Below, piece by piece: positions 25,501-36,110 of a stretch of DNA of 64,000 bases (the stretch's first letter is position 1; each line of letters opens with the position of its first letter). The stretch comes from Macrostomum hystrix (taxonomy: Eukaryota > Platyhelminthes > Macrostomidae), in NCBI GenBank assembly GCA_950097015.1, contig CATNEN010000001.1, forward strand, positions 6,991,501-7,055,500, in the 5' to 3' direction. Under the pieces are notes generated by a model. That model searched no databases, was not told the DNA's origin, and saw only the letters and a program-made list of their open reading frames with translations. Both the position numbers and the translations under genes were made by a program.

Positions 25501-28262
25501 ACTAGGAAATCGCCATCCAATGGTGGATCGTTTAGGCATCGCATTGCCAAGTCCGTGTTCCGACGATTCAGATTGGGATGAAACCAAACTGCCTTGGCTA
25601 GTTGGCGCTGCAGTTGCGACTGGGAGAAATTTATGTTTTTAAAAGGGAGAAAACTTTGACTAAACTAAAACTTATAACTAATCCAAGCATCACAAAGGAC
25701 TAACGATTAATCGATTTGCAGGAATAATTAAAATATTTTATCAATGGAGGGATCATTAAGGAATAATGATCAAGGGATCAGTAGGGATTAACAATCAGGG
25801 GATCAGTAGGGATTAACTATCGAGGGATCAGTAGGGATTAACTATCGAGGGATCATTTAGGATTAATGATCAAGGGATCAGTAGGGATTAACAATCAGGG
25901 GATCAGTAGGGATTAACAATCGAGGGATCATTAAGGATTAATGATCAAGGGATCAGTAGGGATTAACAATCAGGGGATCAGTAGGGATTAACAATCGAGG
26001 GATCAGTAGGGATTAACAATCGAGGGATCAGTAGGGATTAACAATCGAGGGATCAGTAGGGATTAACAATCAGGGGATCAGTAGGGATTACCAATCAGGG
26101 GATCAGTAGGAATTAACAATCAGGGGATTAGTAGGGATTAAAAATCAGGGGATCAGTAGGGATTAACAATCAGGGGATTAGTAGGGATTAAAAATCAGGG
26201 GATCAGTAGGGATTAACAATCAGGGGATCAGTAGGGATTAACAATCGAGGGATCAGTATGGATTAACAATCAGGGGATTAGTAGGGATTAAAAATCAGGG
26301 GATCAGTAGGGATTAACAATCAGGGGATTAGTAGGGATTAAAAATCAGGGGATCAGTAGGGATTAACAATCAGGGGATCAGTAGGGATTACCAATCAGGG
26401 GATCAGTATGGATTAACAATCAGGGGATTAGTAGGGATTAAAAATCAGGGGATCAGTATGGATTAACAATCAGGGGATTAGTAGGGATTAAAAATCAGGG
26501 GATCAGTAGGGATTAACAATCAGGGGATCAGTAGGGATTAAGAATCGAGGGATCAGTAGGGATTAACAATCGAGGGATCAGTAGGGATTAAGAATCGAGG
26601 GATCAGTAGGGATTAACAATCAGAGGATCAGTAGGGATTAACAATCGAGGGATCAGTAGGGATTAACAATCAGGGGATCAGTAGGAATTAACAATCAGGG
26701 GATCAGTAGGGATTAAGAATCGAGGGATCAGTAGGGATTAACAATCAGGGGATCAGTAGGGATTAACAATCAGGGGATCAGTAGGGATTAAGAATCGAGG
26801 GATCAGTAGGGATTAACAATCAGGGGATCAGTAGGGATTAACAATCGAGGGATCATTAAGGATTAACAATCAGGGGATCAGTAAGGATTAACAATCGAGA
26901 GATCATTAAGGATTAACAATCAGGGGATCAGTAAGGATTAACAATCGAGAGATCATTAAGGATTAACAATCAGGGGATCAGTAAGGATTAACAATCGAGA
27001 GATCTTTAAGGATTAATGATCGAGGGATCATTTTGGATAAAGGGATAAATTTTGAATAAACAATCAAGGAATCCCAAGGGATTAAAGGGATTAGAGAAGA
27101 TTAACCGAAGCACTCACCTCCAAGTCTTCATCTTCGAAGCCCATTTCAGGTTCTTCAGTAGGCCAATCGGCCAGATAGTCGGCCAGTTGGGCAAAGCCGA
27201 ATCTCAACGCCAATTCGTAGGGCATTTCGCCATCTGCGTTCAACGGATGCGCAGCGGCTCCGTGTCGCAGCAGAGCTGTGGCGCAGTCGGTGTATCCGAG
27301 GATGGCAGCCTCGTGTAGCGGAGTGTTGCCAGATAAGGGGCACCGGATCTTCGTAAGGTGAATAAGAATGATTGACAGGTACGATTCAAATAAACAAAAA
27401 ACTAATTACGGGCCTAAAATGGGCCGTTTTTACTATACAGTTTAAAGCGCCGTTTTAGCTATTTATTCACCTGCGGATCAGCCTTGCCAGTGGTTAACAA
27501 CAGTTCAACAGCTGACACAAAGGCACGCTGAGCTGCCCGATGCAACGCCGCATAACCGGCGCAATCCCACAGGCCCGTGTTCGCTCCGGCCTCCAATAGT
27601 AGACGGACAGAATCGACACTTCCAATCTTCACGGCGTCAATCAAGGCTGTTGAACCAGTATCGGCAGACTTTTCGTCAACTGACAGAGCCTGACCCGGTT
27701 CCTTCACCAGAGACAATAGCAGGCGCCGGATTTCATCGGCGTCGCCTCGTCTAGCCGCCAAGTGCAGCGACGTAGTTGTGCCATAGACAACAAGCTCTGG
27801 CGGCGGCGGCTGCGAAGCTGGCACGTGAGTGCCGAGACGGCGAACTATGCCGCCGCTGGCTTCAACCAGAGCCCTACTAAATTCTGTTAGCAACAAATCT
27901 AAGCCGAGAAATTTCGCCTCGGTGCCGCGTAATTGATAAAATCCGTCGCTAAGCTGATCAATGGGATAATGATAGACTGAGGCATCAGTATGCAGCAATG
28001 ATAGGACATATTTGCCAGTGGCACTCGAATATCTGACTAGATAATCGCCCGCACCGCCTTGAGCTCGCAATTTGCGTTCGGTTTCTTCGCGACCCAACTG
28101 GCCATGAAACCAGTGCAGCCTGCTGATTGGCTGAGACTTCGCGGACTGCTGAAACAATTTCAGGCTATGAAATGCTATGAACTGCTCATTTTCAGCTGTG
28201 TTGAGCTTGTCCTTGTCTTTATAATCGTGAGGACCAACCCCACAAAGCAGAAAATGTATCAT
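22567..28262 (-). CDS. SHARK-like SH2-ankyrin-SH2-kinase, probable pseudokinase
   Basis: Exons 28262-27471, 27348-27118, 25619-25163, 24044-23363 and 22954-22567 join in frame to 849 residues. Order: N-terminal SH2 (HWFHGQL, GDYLVRYSS), ankyrin repeats (TTTSLHLAARRGDADEIRRL, GSTALIDAVKIGSVDSVRLL, AGYAALHRAAQ, GNTPLHEAAILGYTDCATAL), second SH2 (WFHPNLNRR, GDFLVRLHTSD, with long low-complexity insertions) and tyrosine-kinase domain (AVKLF, DFG, RWFAPELL, DCWSFGVLLWEL). SHARK kinases act in engulfment and phosphotyrosine signalling. Oddities: the catalytic HRD is HGR (23472-23464), no glutamate is evident in helix C, and the activation segment lacks tyrosine. Residues before the first SH2 are uncertain: an acceptor-like ttgtttcag at about 28149 could mean the ATG at 28262 is intronic. 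Introns hold three minisatellites and a SINE. Confidence 0.88.
23015..23282. repeat. Minisatellite, 20 bp unit (SHARK-like intron 4)
   Basis: About 13 imperfect copies of gacaggtagacagactgagt filling most of the 408 bp intron 23362-22955. Confidence 0.9.
24189..24400 (+). mobile_element. SINE (family C), 5'-truncated copy
   Basis: Contains the conserved SINE central block cagttcacccagctgttaaa followed by gtccatggactgaaca and a 3' end gtgtaatcaattattattat. The tRNA-like head is missing. It matches the fuller copies at 43649-43916 (minus) and 53617-53893 (plus). It lies in intron 3 of the SHARK-like gene. Confidence 0.8.
24560..25115. repeat. Minisatellite, 22 bp unit (SHARK-like intron 3)
   Basis: About 24 copies of a unit containing cccatttctcagaatcaata, with ataatcaatt variants; ends about 45 bp before the exon at 25163. 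Confidence 0.93.
25745..27045. repeat. Minisatellite, 25 bp unit (SHARK-like intron 2)
   Basis: About 52 copies of a unit containing ggggatcagtagggattaac; variants cgaggg and attaag form local higher-order pairs (e.g. 26840-27000). Confidence 0.95.
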
Positions 28263-28830
28263 TAAAAAATTTAATTTTTAATAATAATAATACAATTCTG
28301 TTTAACGCACTAACACGCACACACACACACTCACTCACTTATAAATAAAAATAATATTTATCTATTTGTTCTCCTTCCAAATTATATAATTAGGTAATTT
28401 TTTAGGCTGCATGCAATAAGAATTTCCAACCTTTCCTAGTCCTTCTCAGTCTTAAAACACATTATAAAACACTTTAATATATTATCAACAAGATTCACCT
28501 ATTCATGTAGTTTTAATACAACTTTTTATTATTAAGCTTATTAAAAGTTACAATTAAAGGCTTAAAAATTAGGTGTTTTTAATGAGATATTATAGGACCT
28601 ACCCTATGCTACGATCGTATTATGCCAATTGTGCATAAAATTATTTTAATAGGCCTATTGTTTAAACATAGTTATACAGCAAAAATATAGCATCTAAGAG
28701 TTTTTGTGCAACTTTCTTGTTACACTTTAATGGCTCATTTATTGTAAATCTCAATCTTTACCTTGTAACTTGTTGCATATTTTTTAATTTATTAAAATAT
28801 TCTTAATTTGTAGTAGACTTCCTCTTGCTG
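28263..28830. other. AT-rich upstream region of the SHARK-like gene
   Basis: AT-rich spacer with a short CA repeat at about 28313-28338. Presumably includes the promoter or a 5' exon of the SHARK-like gene; no specific site can be supported. Confidence 0.35.
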
Positions 28831-29736
28831 TAGGGTAATGTATCATCAACCAAACAAGAATGTGTATTTTTTTACTTCAAACCTAAGCTACAGATTTTCT
28901 ATTTAAGATATGATGATAAATCAAAAGCCAAGTTATAGAAAACAGTTACATCTTTCTAAAAAGTATCTGCTTTTGCTATTTTGTCAAATAGAAAAAAAGT
29001 TATTCCTGCTTTTTATCTAAAACTGAACAATGATTTTCATGTATCTTCAAACCAAACAGAGAATTTGATGTTTGGTTTTACAATTTCAGTGAGTGGTTTA
29101 ATCTTATTTTAAGGAGTGAACTATCATGAATTATGTCATTTGAAAGCATTTTTCATGCTCTATAAATAACTACATTTATGGTCATTTAATTGGCAAGCAA
29201 ACACATACAATCTTCGTCTAAAGTACATACTGAAAAAATGTTGTTAAAAAGTATGCTTTAGCAATAAAAATTTCTACTGAAACATCTATATCTTTCTTTC
29301 CTCTTAATGCTTCATTGCACATCATGCCTCAGCTTGTAGATAATTTCTTCAACTTTCAAATTAGTTGTTCTGTGAAACACAATAGCTTGTTTCTGTCTTG
29401 CACGAGACCAAGGAAGAAGTCAAAATTATTGTTTGGTTTTGAAGATACACTGTTTGGTTGATGATACACATACATGTGCAACACCCAGCCGACCTGGCCG
29501 AACTGGCCGGGTGAAACGAGTGCCAGGCAAGGTAAGTCGCAAAAACCAATCAACCAAGCGCAAAAAAATCAAAGGGGGGGGCCAAGGGATAAAAAAGGAA
29601 GGCATGAAGAAAAGGAAAAAGAGGAGAGAAAAAAATAGCAAATGAGAGCAAACTAAGTCGTAAATAGAGCAAAAACTATGTTGCACGGCCGGCTAAGATT
29701 TGGGAGGTTGCGCATGTATGATGATACATTACCCTA
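28831..29736. mobile_element. Non-autonomous DNA transposon with 18 bp inverted termini and TA ends
   Basis: tagggtaatgtatcatca (28831-28848) is matched perfectly by its inverse complement at 29719-29736, and both ends carry TA, as in Tc1/mariner-type insertions. The motif gtatcatcaaccaaaca recurs inverted inside (28840 and about 29451), giving subterminal inverted repeats. There is no transposase frame, so it would be a miniature, mobilised-in-trans element of about 906 bp. Superfamily is inferred from the TA ends only. Confidence 0.55.
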
Positions 29737-30695
29737 TTGTGTGTACTACACTTTACTTTATTCATGTTTGTTTAACTGTATGGTACTTTATTACATTACA
29801 TTAATTTACTGCACAATTGTTGCAAACCTTAATCTATATGTGCACTGGTTGGCTCAGCTGGTATAAATTTATTCATTAGTGACTCGCAGCATCTATGAGA
29901 TAACCATGCTAATAACCAGTGTCTAGTGAGTTAAACAAAATTTTAAACTGGGACATTATAATTATAAGTATTCTAAATAGCAATTTTGCAAGTTTTTTAC
30001 TTGAAAGTTCGAAACTAAAGTAAGTCACATATGTTACAAAATGAATCTAGATATATTATACTAGACTGTAAGCACTAACAATGTAACAAACTGTCTAGCT
30101 AGTCATTAGTCAATAGTAAATGTTACTAATAAAATAAGCCTATGCCTAGCCTTATTGACATAGCTATTTGTAACTCTAAAGTGTAGATCTGGATGAAGAT
30201 GAATTAAATTATCAACACTTAATTCCTAAGGACAGGGTACATGGTTACTGTCCAATTGTCCACTTATATTACATTGTTGAAATCCAAGCCTTTAAAAATT
30301 ATGAAATTAAAATTCCTTAAAGAAAGATTTAATTATAAAATGTCAAATTACCACTTAAAATATAGATATGATTTATATTTTTTCTCTTCACATAAGCAAA
30401 AAATAGTAAAATAAAAAAATATGGCAATGCGATAAAAGTGCCCAATATTACAAAGTTACAATATTTAGTTGTTCTTGTATTTCTATTATTATAATCACGA
30501 ATTAAGTACTTTATACACATGTAATCAAGTAATAAGGTCTTATTGCATATTTGATTAGGCCTAGCTCAATTTTATATTGTAGTGTACAGTTATAAAATAC
30601 ACTTAGGAAAACAATTAAAATAGTAAGCAAAAAGTATATGCTTATTAACATTAATATGAAGTTTTGAACTTATAAAGTTTTGTGTCATGATTAGG
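29737..30695. other. AT-rich spacer
   Basis: No exon, RNA gene or clear repeat seen. Confidence 0.4.
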
Positions 30696-30941
30696 CAGGG
30701 GCAGATCCAGGTGGAACGATAAGGGGCTATAGCTTCCCCCGAAATTTAGATCTTTCTGATTGGTGCCCCCTCGCAGCGGCCAGGTCAGCGTCTCTGTCAA
30801 TTTCATAGTGCTCCATCAGACCATCCCACTGAGCACAGGGATTCACAGTGCGCCATTTGGCGCTTCATCAGCTGTTTTTTATTGTGACACACCCTATACA
30901 CCATTTTTTCTTCCAGAACAAAAAAGCTGTATCCGCCACTG
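30696..30941. mobile_element. Possible short hAT-like miniature element
   Basis: The start caggggcagatccag and the inverse complement of the end (cagtggcggatacag) agree at 12 of 15 positions and resemble hAT termini with CAG ends. No clear 8 bp target duplication is visible, so the element is old or the call is wrong. Confidence 0.4.
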
Positions 30942-31495
30942 TAAAATCGAGGGTTAAGCAGTGACACTGGATAGGAAATAAGGAAAAAAGTAATGAATTT
31001 GAATTTCTAGGAAAAAATTATTACTTAAATATGTGCCAAAATTGTGGTTTTCGTGACTTTAGAGCTTTTGTGAAAAAAAAGTATTTCTAGGCTTAAAAAA
31101 GATGCGAGCTTTTTAAAGTAAAGACTTGTGCAAAGAAAATACAAATTTTGCAATCGCATAATAAATCTTACGAATAGGTAATACAAGAGTAACAAAGTTT
31201 GATAAGCGATTCGCGAGGCTCAGACAATAAATGTCTTCATCACATTGTGTGCTTCACCCGTTAATTGGCATATATAGAACAGGTTCTCTCACGCGTATAT
31301 CGATTATATACATTAACTTATGTACAGCATGCGCGGTTAGGGTGTAGTAGTATAGTGTGACGATCAACCTGTAACTCTTTGGCTCGTAATAGCAGCTTTT
31401 CAAAATACTATATGATCGTAAACGATTGACTAAAACGTATCAACCAATCAAGTACTGAAATGACAAACTCGATGGGATCCGAATGGCGAAGAATG
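30942..31495. other. Spacer beyond the end of NHL-like gene 1
   Basis: AT-rich sequence; on the minus strand it should contain the 3' UTR of the interrupted NHL-like gene, whose original stop codon is at 31498-31496. Confidence 0.4.
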
Positions 31496-31618
31496 CTATC
31501 CCCATCGTTGGAACGATGTCGTTCTATTCTCGCCGCTTCCCGCATATATCGTCTGGTCCATGATGGTGAGCCCGATCTTGTATATTCCACAATTACCGAA
31601 GTTAGCGACGATGAGGCT

Positions 31619-31825
31619 TGTAGTGCACTGCGTTGCCCTGTCCCTCCCACGCGGGCATAGTCAACGTGCACTGCTCTTGGCACGTACTGTATGTATGCAC
31701 GCACTGTTGCGTAATGCGCTCATGGCTGGACTGCACGTCGGCCTGCCTGCACTGGACGGCACTATATAACAACTCAAATATACGGCCCAAGAGGCCACGT
31801 TCCTTTCTCACTCAACTGCACTACA
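31619..31825 (+). repeat. 5' LTR
   Basis: 207 bp, tgtagtgcactg...ctgcactaca. Includes a TATATA box at 31763-31768, about 60 bp before the LTR end, probably the element promoter. The termini form a short inverted repeat (TGTAGTGCA/TGCACTACA). Confidence 0.95.
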
Positions 31826-34800
31826 ATGGCATCGCAAGTCAGTATTCAAACCCCACCCGCACTGGACCTGCGCACGGACCCTAGCACAGCCCAGACAAAA
31901 TGGAAGAAATGGCTCGCCCAGTTCCAGCTGTTCGCGGTCGCCGCAGGCATCGACGACAAGAAGCGGCTGCGCCAGCTGCTACTGTACACCGCCGGCGAGG
32001 ACCTGCAGGCGATCGCGGCCGGCCTCACCAACGAGGCGGCGGGCAAGGACATCGATACACTCGTTGTCGCGCTCAATCAGCACTTCGACGGCAAGCGGAA
32101 TCTGCCGTTCACCCGCTACCAGTTCAGGCTCTGCACTCAGCGCCCCGGTGAGCCCATAGACGACTGGCTCCAGCGCCTCAAGGACGCCGCCGACTGCTGC
32201 GCCTTCGGTGACCTGCGAGAGTCTCTGATCCGTGATCAGGTGATTGCCTGCTGCAGCTCCGACCAGCTCCGTCGAAAGCTGCTAGCCATCGACAACGTGG
32301 ACCTGGAGCAGGCGGTGCGGGCGGCCCGGGCCATGGAAGCGGCGGAGGCCCAAGCGAGCGTCATGGAGGCCAATGATGCGTCTGTGCAGCGGCTCCGACG
32401 TCAGGAGGCCGGTGCAGCAGCCCCTGCAGCGCGGCGGCCGACAGGGCAGCCGCAAGACAAGCAGCCGAACGGCAGGCAGACCAGGTGCATCAGGTGCGGA
32501 GCCCCCGGCCACCGCACGTGCAGCGCAGCCGAAGGCAAGACGTGCAACCGCTGCGGCAAGCGAAATCACCTGGCGAGGGCCTGCCTGTCCCGGCCGAAGG
32601 AAGACGTCCACGCCCTGCAGGCTGACAGCGACAGTTCAGCGGCGGAGGACGGCGTGTTCTGCCTGACCGTGGCAGCCACAGGAACCGCGGCAGCCGGAGC
32701 CCAGACGTCGGTGTTCGTCGGTTCAACGCAGCTGCCCGTGCTGGTGGACAGCGGCGCTGACTGCAACATCATCACCGAGCAGGCCTGGCGGACACTGCCG
32801 GGACCCCCGCAGCTGCAGGCAACTCGCACGAAGATCTTCGCCTTCCGCTCGCCGAAGCCGCTCAGCACTCTGGGAGCCTGCAGCCTTCGGGTGTCAACGG
32901 GGCAGAACAGCAGGACGGTTCGCTTCATCGTCGTCCCCGGCGGCGGCACCAACATCCTGGGACGTGAGGCCTCGACTGCGCTCCGGCTCCTGAGCCTGGG
33001 GCCTCAGGTCCACGCGATCGAGGCAACCGAGACGGAGGACCCCGCTATCCAGGCGGTCGTCAGGCAATTTCCCGAGCTCTTCAGAGGCCTCGGCAAGGTC
33101 AAGGACGTCTCTGTGCAGATCAACATCAAATCCGACGCCAGACCAATCTGCCACCCGCCCTCCCGCGTTCCGGTGCACCTCCGGGAGGCGCTGGACCGCG
33201 AGCTAGACGAGCAGGAGCAGCTGGGCATCATCCAGCCAGTCGAGGGCCCCACGCCGTGGGTCAGCCGCATCGTCGTGGTGCCGAAGGAGGACGGCAAGAG
33301 CGTGCGGATCACGCAGGATCTGCGCGACGTGAACAAGGCGGCGCTGAGGGAGCGACACCAGATCCCGACATTCGAGGAGGCGACAAGCGACATGGCTGGC
33401 TCATCGATCTTCAGCAAGCTCGACATCTTCAAAGCATTCCACCAGATTGAAATCAGCGAGGACAGCCGGAAGTACTTCGTGTTCTCAACGCCCCGAGGAA
33501 TGCGGCAGTTGACTCGCCTGAGTATGGGATTCGCCTCTGCGTCAGAGATCCTACAGCGCGTGATGCAGCGAGTGCTGGAGGGCCTGACGGGTGTTAAGTG
33601 GATCCACGACGACATCATTGTCCACAGCCGAGACCTGAAGGCTCACAAGACTCACGTGGCTGCCTGCCTGACCAGACTGCGAGAGCACGGCATCACCCTC
33701 AACGGCAGCAAGTGCCGCTGGGGGATCGGCAAGGCAAAGTTCATGGCGATGACGCTGTCCAAGTTTGGGATCCAGCCATCACAAGAGAAGATCGCCGAGC
33801 TGCAAGCCTTCAAAGACCCACAGTCCGTCAAGGAGGTCCGGTCGTTTCTCGGCCTGGCCAATCACCTGGAAAAGTTCATGCCCCAGCTAGCGGACATGGC
33901 GGAGCCGCTCAGGCGGCTGACACGGAAGGGCCAGGAGTTTGTCTGGGACAGCGAGCAGCAGCAGGCCTTCCAGAACGTCAAGGACTGCATCTCGGAGAGC
34001 CGCACCCTGGCCTTCTTCGACAAACAGCTGCCAACAGAGCTGGTGGTCGATGCATCGCCCGCTGGCGTCGGCGCCATCCTGCAGCAGCGGCACCCCGGGG
34101 GGCAGACCCGGCCGGTGGCCTACGCGAGCCGCACCCTCAGCGAGGTCGAGCGGCGCTACAGCCAGATCGAGCGCGAGGCCCTGGGCGTCAAGTTCGGCTG
34201 CCTAAAGTTCGCGTTCTACCTGGAGGGCTGTCCTCATTTCGACGTCTACACCGACCACAAGCCGCTGCTGGGCATCTACAGGCCAGACTCCCGGCCACCG
34301 CCGCGACTCGAGCGCATCATGCTACAGACGCAGCACTTCTCGTTCACGCTACACTACCGCAAGGGCGAGGACAATCCGGCCGATCCCCTGAGCCGCAACC
34401 CGCTGCCGGAGACGTCGCCGGGCATGGACGTGGCCGCGGAGACCAGGCTGCTCAACGCCGTGGTCCAGGCCGCGACACCGAAGGGCCTGACGATGGACAG
34501 GATTCGCGCTGCAACCGAGAGGGACCCCGCCCTGACGGTCGTCATGCAAGCCCTAGCGACGGGCCACTGGCGCTGCGGCGCCGCGGCCCCGGCGCACAGC
34601 TTCCGGTCCCTGAAGGATGAGCTCAGCGTCCACGACGGCGTGGTGCTCCGGGGCAGCAAGATCGTGATCCCGGCGGAGCTGCAGCAGCTGACCATCGCAC
34701 TGGCACACCAGGGTCACCTCGGCCAGAAGAAAACGTGCGACCGGCTGCAGCGGAAGGTCTGGTGGCCCGGCATGACACAGCAGGTCGAGGCCGTTGTCTC

Positions 34801-35779
34801 CCGCTGCCGCCCGTGCCAGGCGGCTCGACCGGACGGCGCCGTCAAGCAGCCGCCGATGCAACCGACACCGCTGCCCCCGGGGCCGTGGCAATCGCTGAGC
34901 GTGGACGTCTGCGGACCGTTCCCGACGGGCGAGAACGTGGTGGTCCTGGTGGACTACTTCAGCCGGTACCCGGACACTTACGTGGTGCGCAGCCTCACGA
35001 GCGCCAGCATCATCACCTGCGCCATGGCCTCGTTCAGTCGCTTCGGCGTGCCACAGCAGATCACCACGGACAACGCGACCTACTTCACGAGCGAGGAGTT
35101 TAAGGAGTTCCTCGACGGCCTCGGAGTCCAGCACCGCAGGGTCACCCCACTCTACCCGGCAGCGAACGGCGAGGTCGAGCGATTCAACCGCAGCCTCAAC
35201 AAGTGTGTCAACGCCGCGGCAGCGGAGGGCAAGGATTGGCGCCGGGCCATCCATGAGTGGCTGCTCGGCTACCGCAACTCAGTGCACCGCGGCACGGGCC
35301 GGTCGCCCAACGATCTCATGTTTAACAGGGCCGTAGGCGACCTCCTGCCGGCCGGCCCCGCGGAGCAGCTGGACGACGCCGGTCGGCAGCTGCAGCGTCA
35401 TGACCGCAGCTACAAGCAGGCGATGCGCCGCGCGACTGACAAGCGACGAGCGGCAGCACCACACGGCATCGCGGCGGGCGCCCGCGTGCTGCTTAGGAAC
35501 CGCGGCAAGGCCAAACTGCGGTGCCCGTTCGACCCGCGCCCCTGGCTCGTCAAAGCGGTCCACGGCGATGCACTGACGCTGGAGAGAGGCGAGGCCGTGC
35601 TGCGGCGGCACGTGACTGAGACCAAGCCGCTGCGCGAGTGCCCCTGGGAGCCAGACGAACCGCGGGACGGCCGGCCCGCTCATCCGCAGCCCGCCACAGA
35701 CGGCGGCGCCACGGACGGTGCCATAGCGCAGAGGCCCCACCCCAGGCAGGCTAAGAGGCACATCTGCTATAAGGAGTGA
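31826..35779 (+). CDS. gypsy gag-pol polyprotein, single uninterrupted frame
   Basis: 1317 residues in one frame, with no gag/pol frameshift. Gag-like N-terminal part (about 1-215), two zinc knuckles (CIRCGAPGHRTC and CNRCGKRNHLARAC, about 218-250), aspartic protease (LVDSGADCN, about 306), reverse transcriptase (about 440-640, active-site variant IHDD at about 592), RNase H (VVDASPAGVGAIL, TDHKPLL, about 739-815), integrase with HHCC zinc finger (starting HLGQKKTCDR, about 963) and the catalytic DDE core (SVDVCGPF, TTDNATYF, NGEVERFN, about 1026-1118), then a basic tail. No envelope gene or chromodomain is evident. The order RT-RNase H-integrase defines Ty3/gypsy. The ATG starts at the first base after the LTR, so there is no untranslated leader outside the LTR. 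Confidence 0.96.
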   Translation: MASQVSIQTPPALDLRTDPSTAQTKWKKWLAQFQLFAVAAGIDDKKRLRQLLLYTAGEDLQAIAAGLTNEAAGKDIDTLVVALNQHFDGKRNLPFTRYQFRLCTQRPGEPIDDWLQRLKDAADCCAFGDLRESLIRDQVIACCSSDQLRRKLLAIDNVDLEQAVRAARAMEAAEAQASVMEANDASVQRLRRQEAGAAAPAARRPTGQPQDKQPNGRQTRCIRCGAPGHRTCSAAEGKTCNRCGKRNHLARACLSRPKEDVHALQADSDSSAAEDGVFCLTVAATGTAAAGAQTSVFVGSTQLPVLVDSGADCNIITEQAWRTLPGPPQLQATRTKIFAFRSPKPLSTLGACSLRVSTGQNSRTVRFIVVPGGGTNILGREASTALRLLSLGPQVHAIEATETEDPAIQAVVRQFPELFRGLGKVKDVSVQINIKSDARPICHPPSRVPVHLREALDRELDEQEQLGIIQPVEGPTPWVSRIVVVPKEDGKSVRITQDLRDVNKAALRERHQIPTFEEATSDMAGSSIFSKLDIFKAFHQIEISEDSRKYFVFSTPRGMRQLTRLSMGFASASEILQRVMQRVLEGLTGVKWIHDDIIVHSRDLKAHKTHVAACLTRLREHGITLNGSKCRWGIGKAKFMAMTLSKFGIQPSQEKIAELQAFKDPQSVKEVRSFLGLANHLEKFMPQLADMAEPLRRLTRKGQEFVWDSEQQQAFQNVKDCISESRTLAFFDKQLPTELVVDASPAGVGAILQQRHPGGQTRPVAYASRTLSEVERRYSQIEREALGVKFGCLKFAFYLEGCPHFDVYTDHKPLLGIYRPDSRPPPRLERIMLQTQHFSFTLHYRKGEDNPADPLSRNPLPETSPGMDVAAETRLLNAVVQAATPKGLTMDRIRAATERDPALTVVMQALATGHWRCGAAAPAHSFRSLKDELSVHDGVVLRGSKIVIPAELQQLTIALAHQGHLGQKKTCDRLQRKVWWPGMTQQVEAVVSRCRPCQAARPDGAVKQPPMQPTPLPPGPWQSLSVDVCGPFPTGENVVVLVDYFSRYPDTYVVRSLTSASIITCAMASFSRFGVPQQITTDNATYFTSEEFKEFLDGLGVQHRRVTPLYPAANGEVERFNRSLNKCVNAAAAEGKDWRRAIHEWLLGYRNSVHRGTGRSPNDLMFNRAVGDLLPAGPAEQLDDAGRQLQRHDRSYKQAMRRATDKRRAAAPHGIAAGARVLLRNRGKAKLRCPFDPRPWLVKAVHGDALTLERGEAVLRRHVTETKPLRECPWEPDEPRDGRPAHPQPATDGGATDGAIAQRPHPRQAKRHICYKE

Positions 35780-35903
35780 CTGTAGTGACAGGGCCTGAGA
35801 GGCATCTTTCCATGCGAACTATTTGCGTTTTTTTTGCGTTCTGATTTTTCAAGACCCACTCAATGCGCCGCGCGTTTGACCTTTTTACTCTGAGGGGGAG
35901 AGA

Positions 35904-36110
35904 TGTAGTGCACTGCGTTGCCCTGTCCCTCCCACGCGGGCATAGTCAACGTGCACTGCTCTTGGCACGTACTGTATGTATGCACGCACTGTTGCGTAAT
36001 GCGCTCATGGCTGGACTGCACGTCGGCCTGCCTGCACTGGACGGCACTATATAACAACTCAAATATACGGCCCAAGAGGCCACGTTCCTTTCTCACTCAA
36101 CTGCACTACA
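35904..36110 (+). repeat. 3' LTR
   Basis: Identical by eye to the 5' LTR. Preceded by a purine tract at 35892-35903 and followed by target duplication aggct at 36111-36115. Confidence 0.95.

Larger units (their letters stand above)
31619..36110 (+). mobile_element. Intact Ty3/gypsy LTR retrotransposon, 4492 bp
   Basis: Two 207 bp direct repeats (31619-31825 and 35904-36110), both starting TG and ending CA and identical by eye, flank one long gag-pol frame. A 5 bp target duplication aggct lies outside. A purine tract gagggggagaga precedes the 3' LTR. A primer-binding site beginning TGG would start at 31827, inside the gag start codon region. Identical LTRs, an unbroken frame and a perfect target duplication indicate a very recent insertion. 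Its GC-rich codons contrast with the AT-rich surroundings. Confidence 0.96.

Noticed and set aside
24560-27045. Regular direct repeats resembling a CRISPR array
   Set aside because: Units are head to tail with no unique spacers, and the DNA is eukaryotic.
29426-29686. 86-codon minus-strand hydrophobic frame
   Set aside because: Hydrophobicity comes from an A-rich plus strand inside a non-autonomous transposon.
34553-35254. 233-codon minus-strand frame within the gypsy element
   Set aside because: Shadow of the GC-rich pol frame on the other strand.
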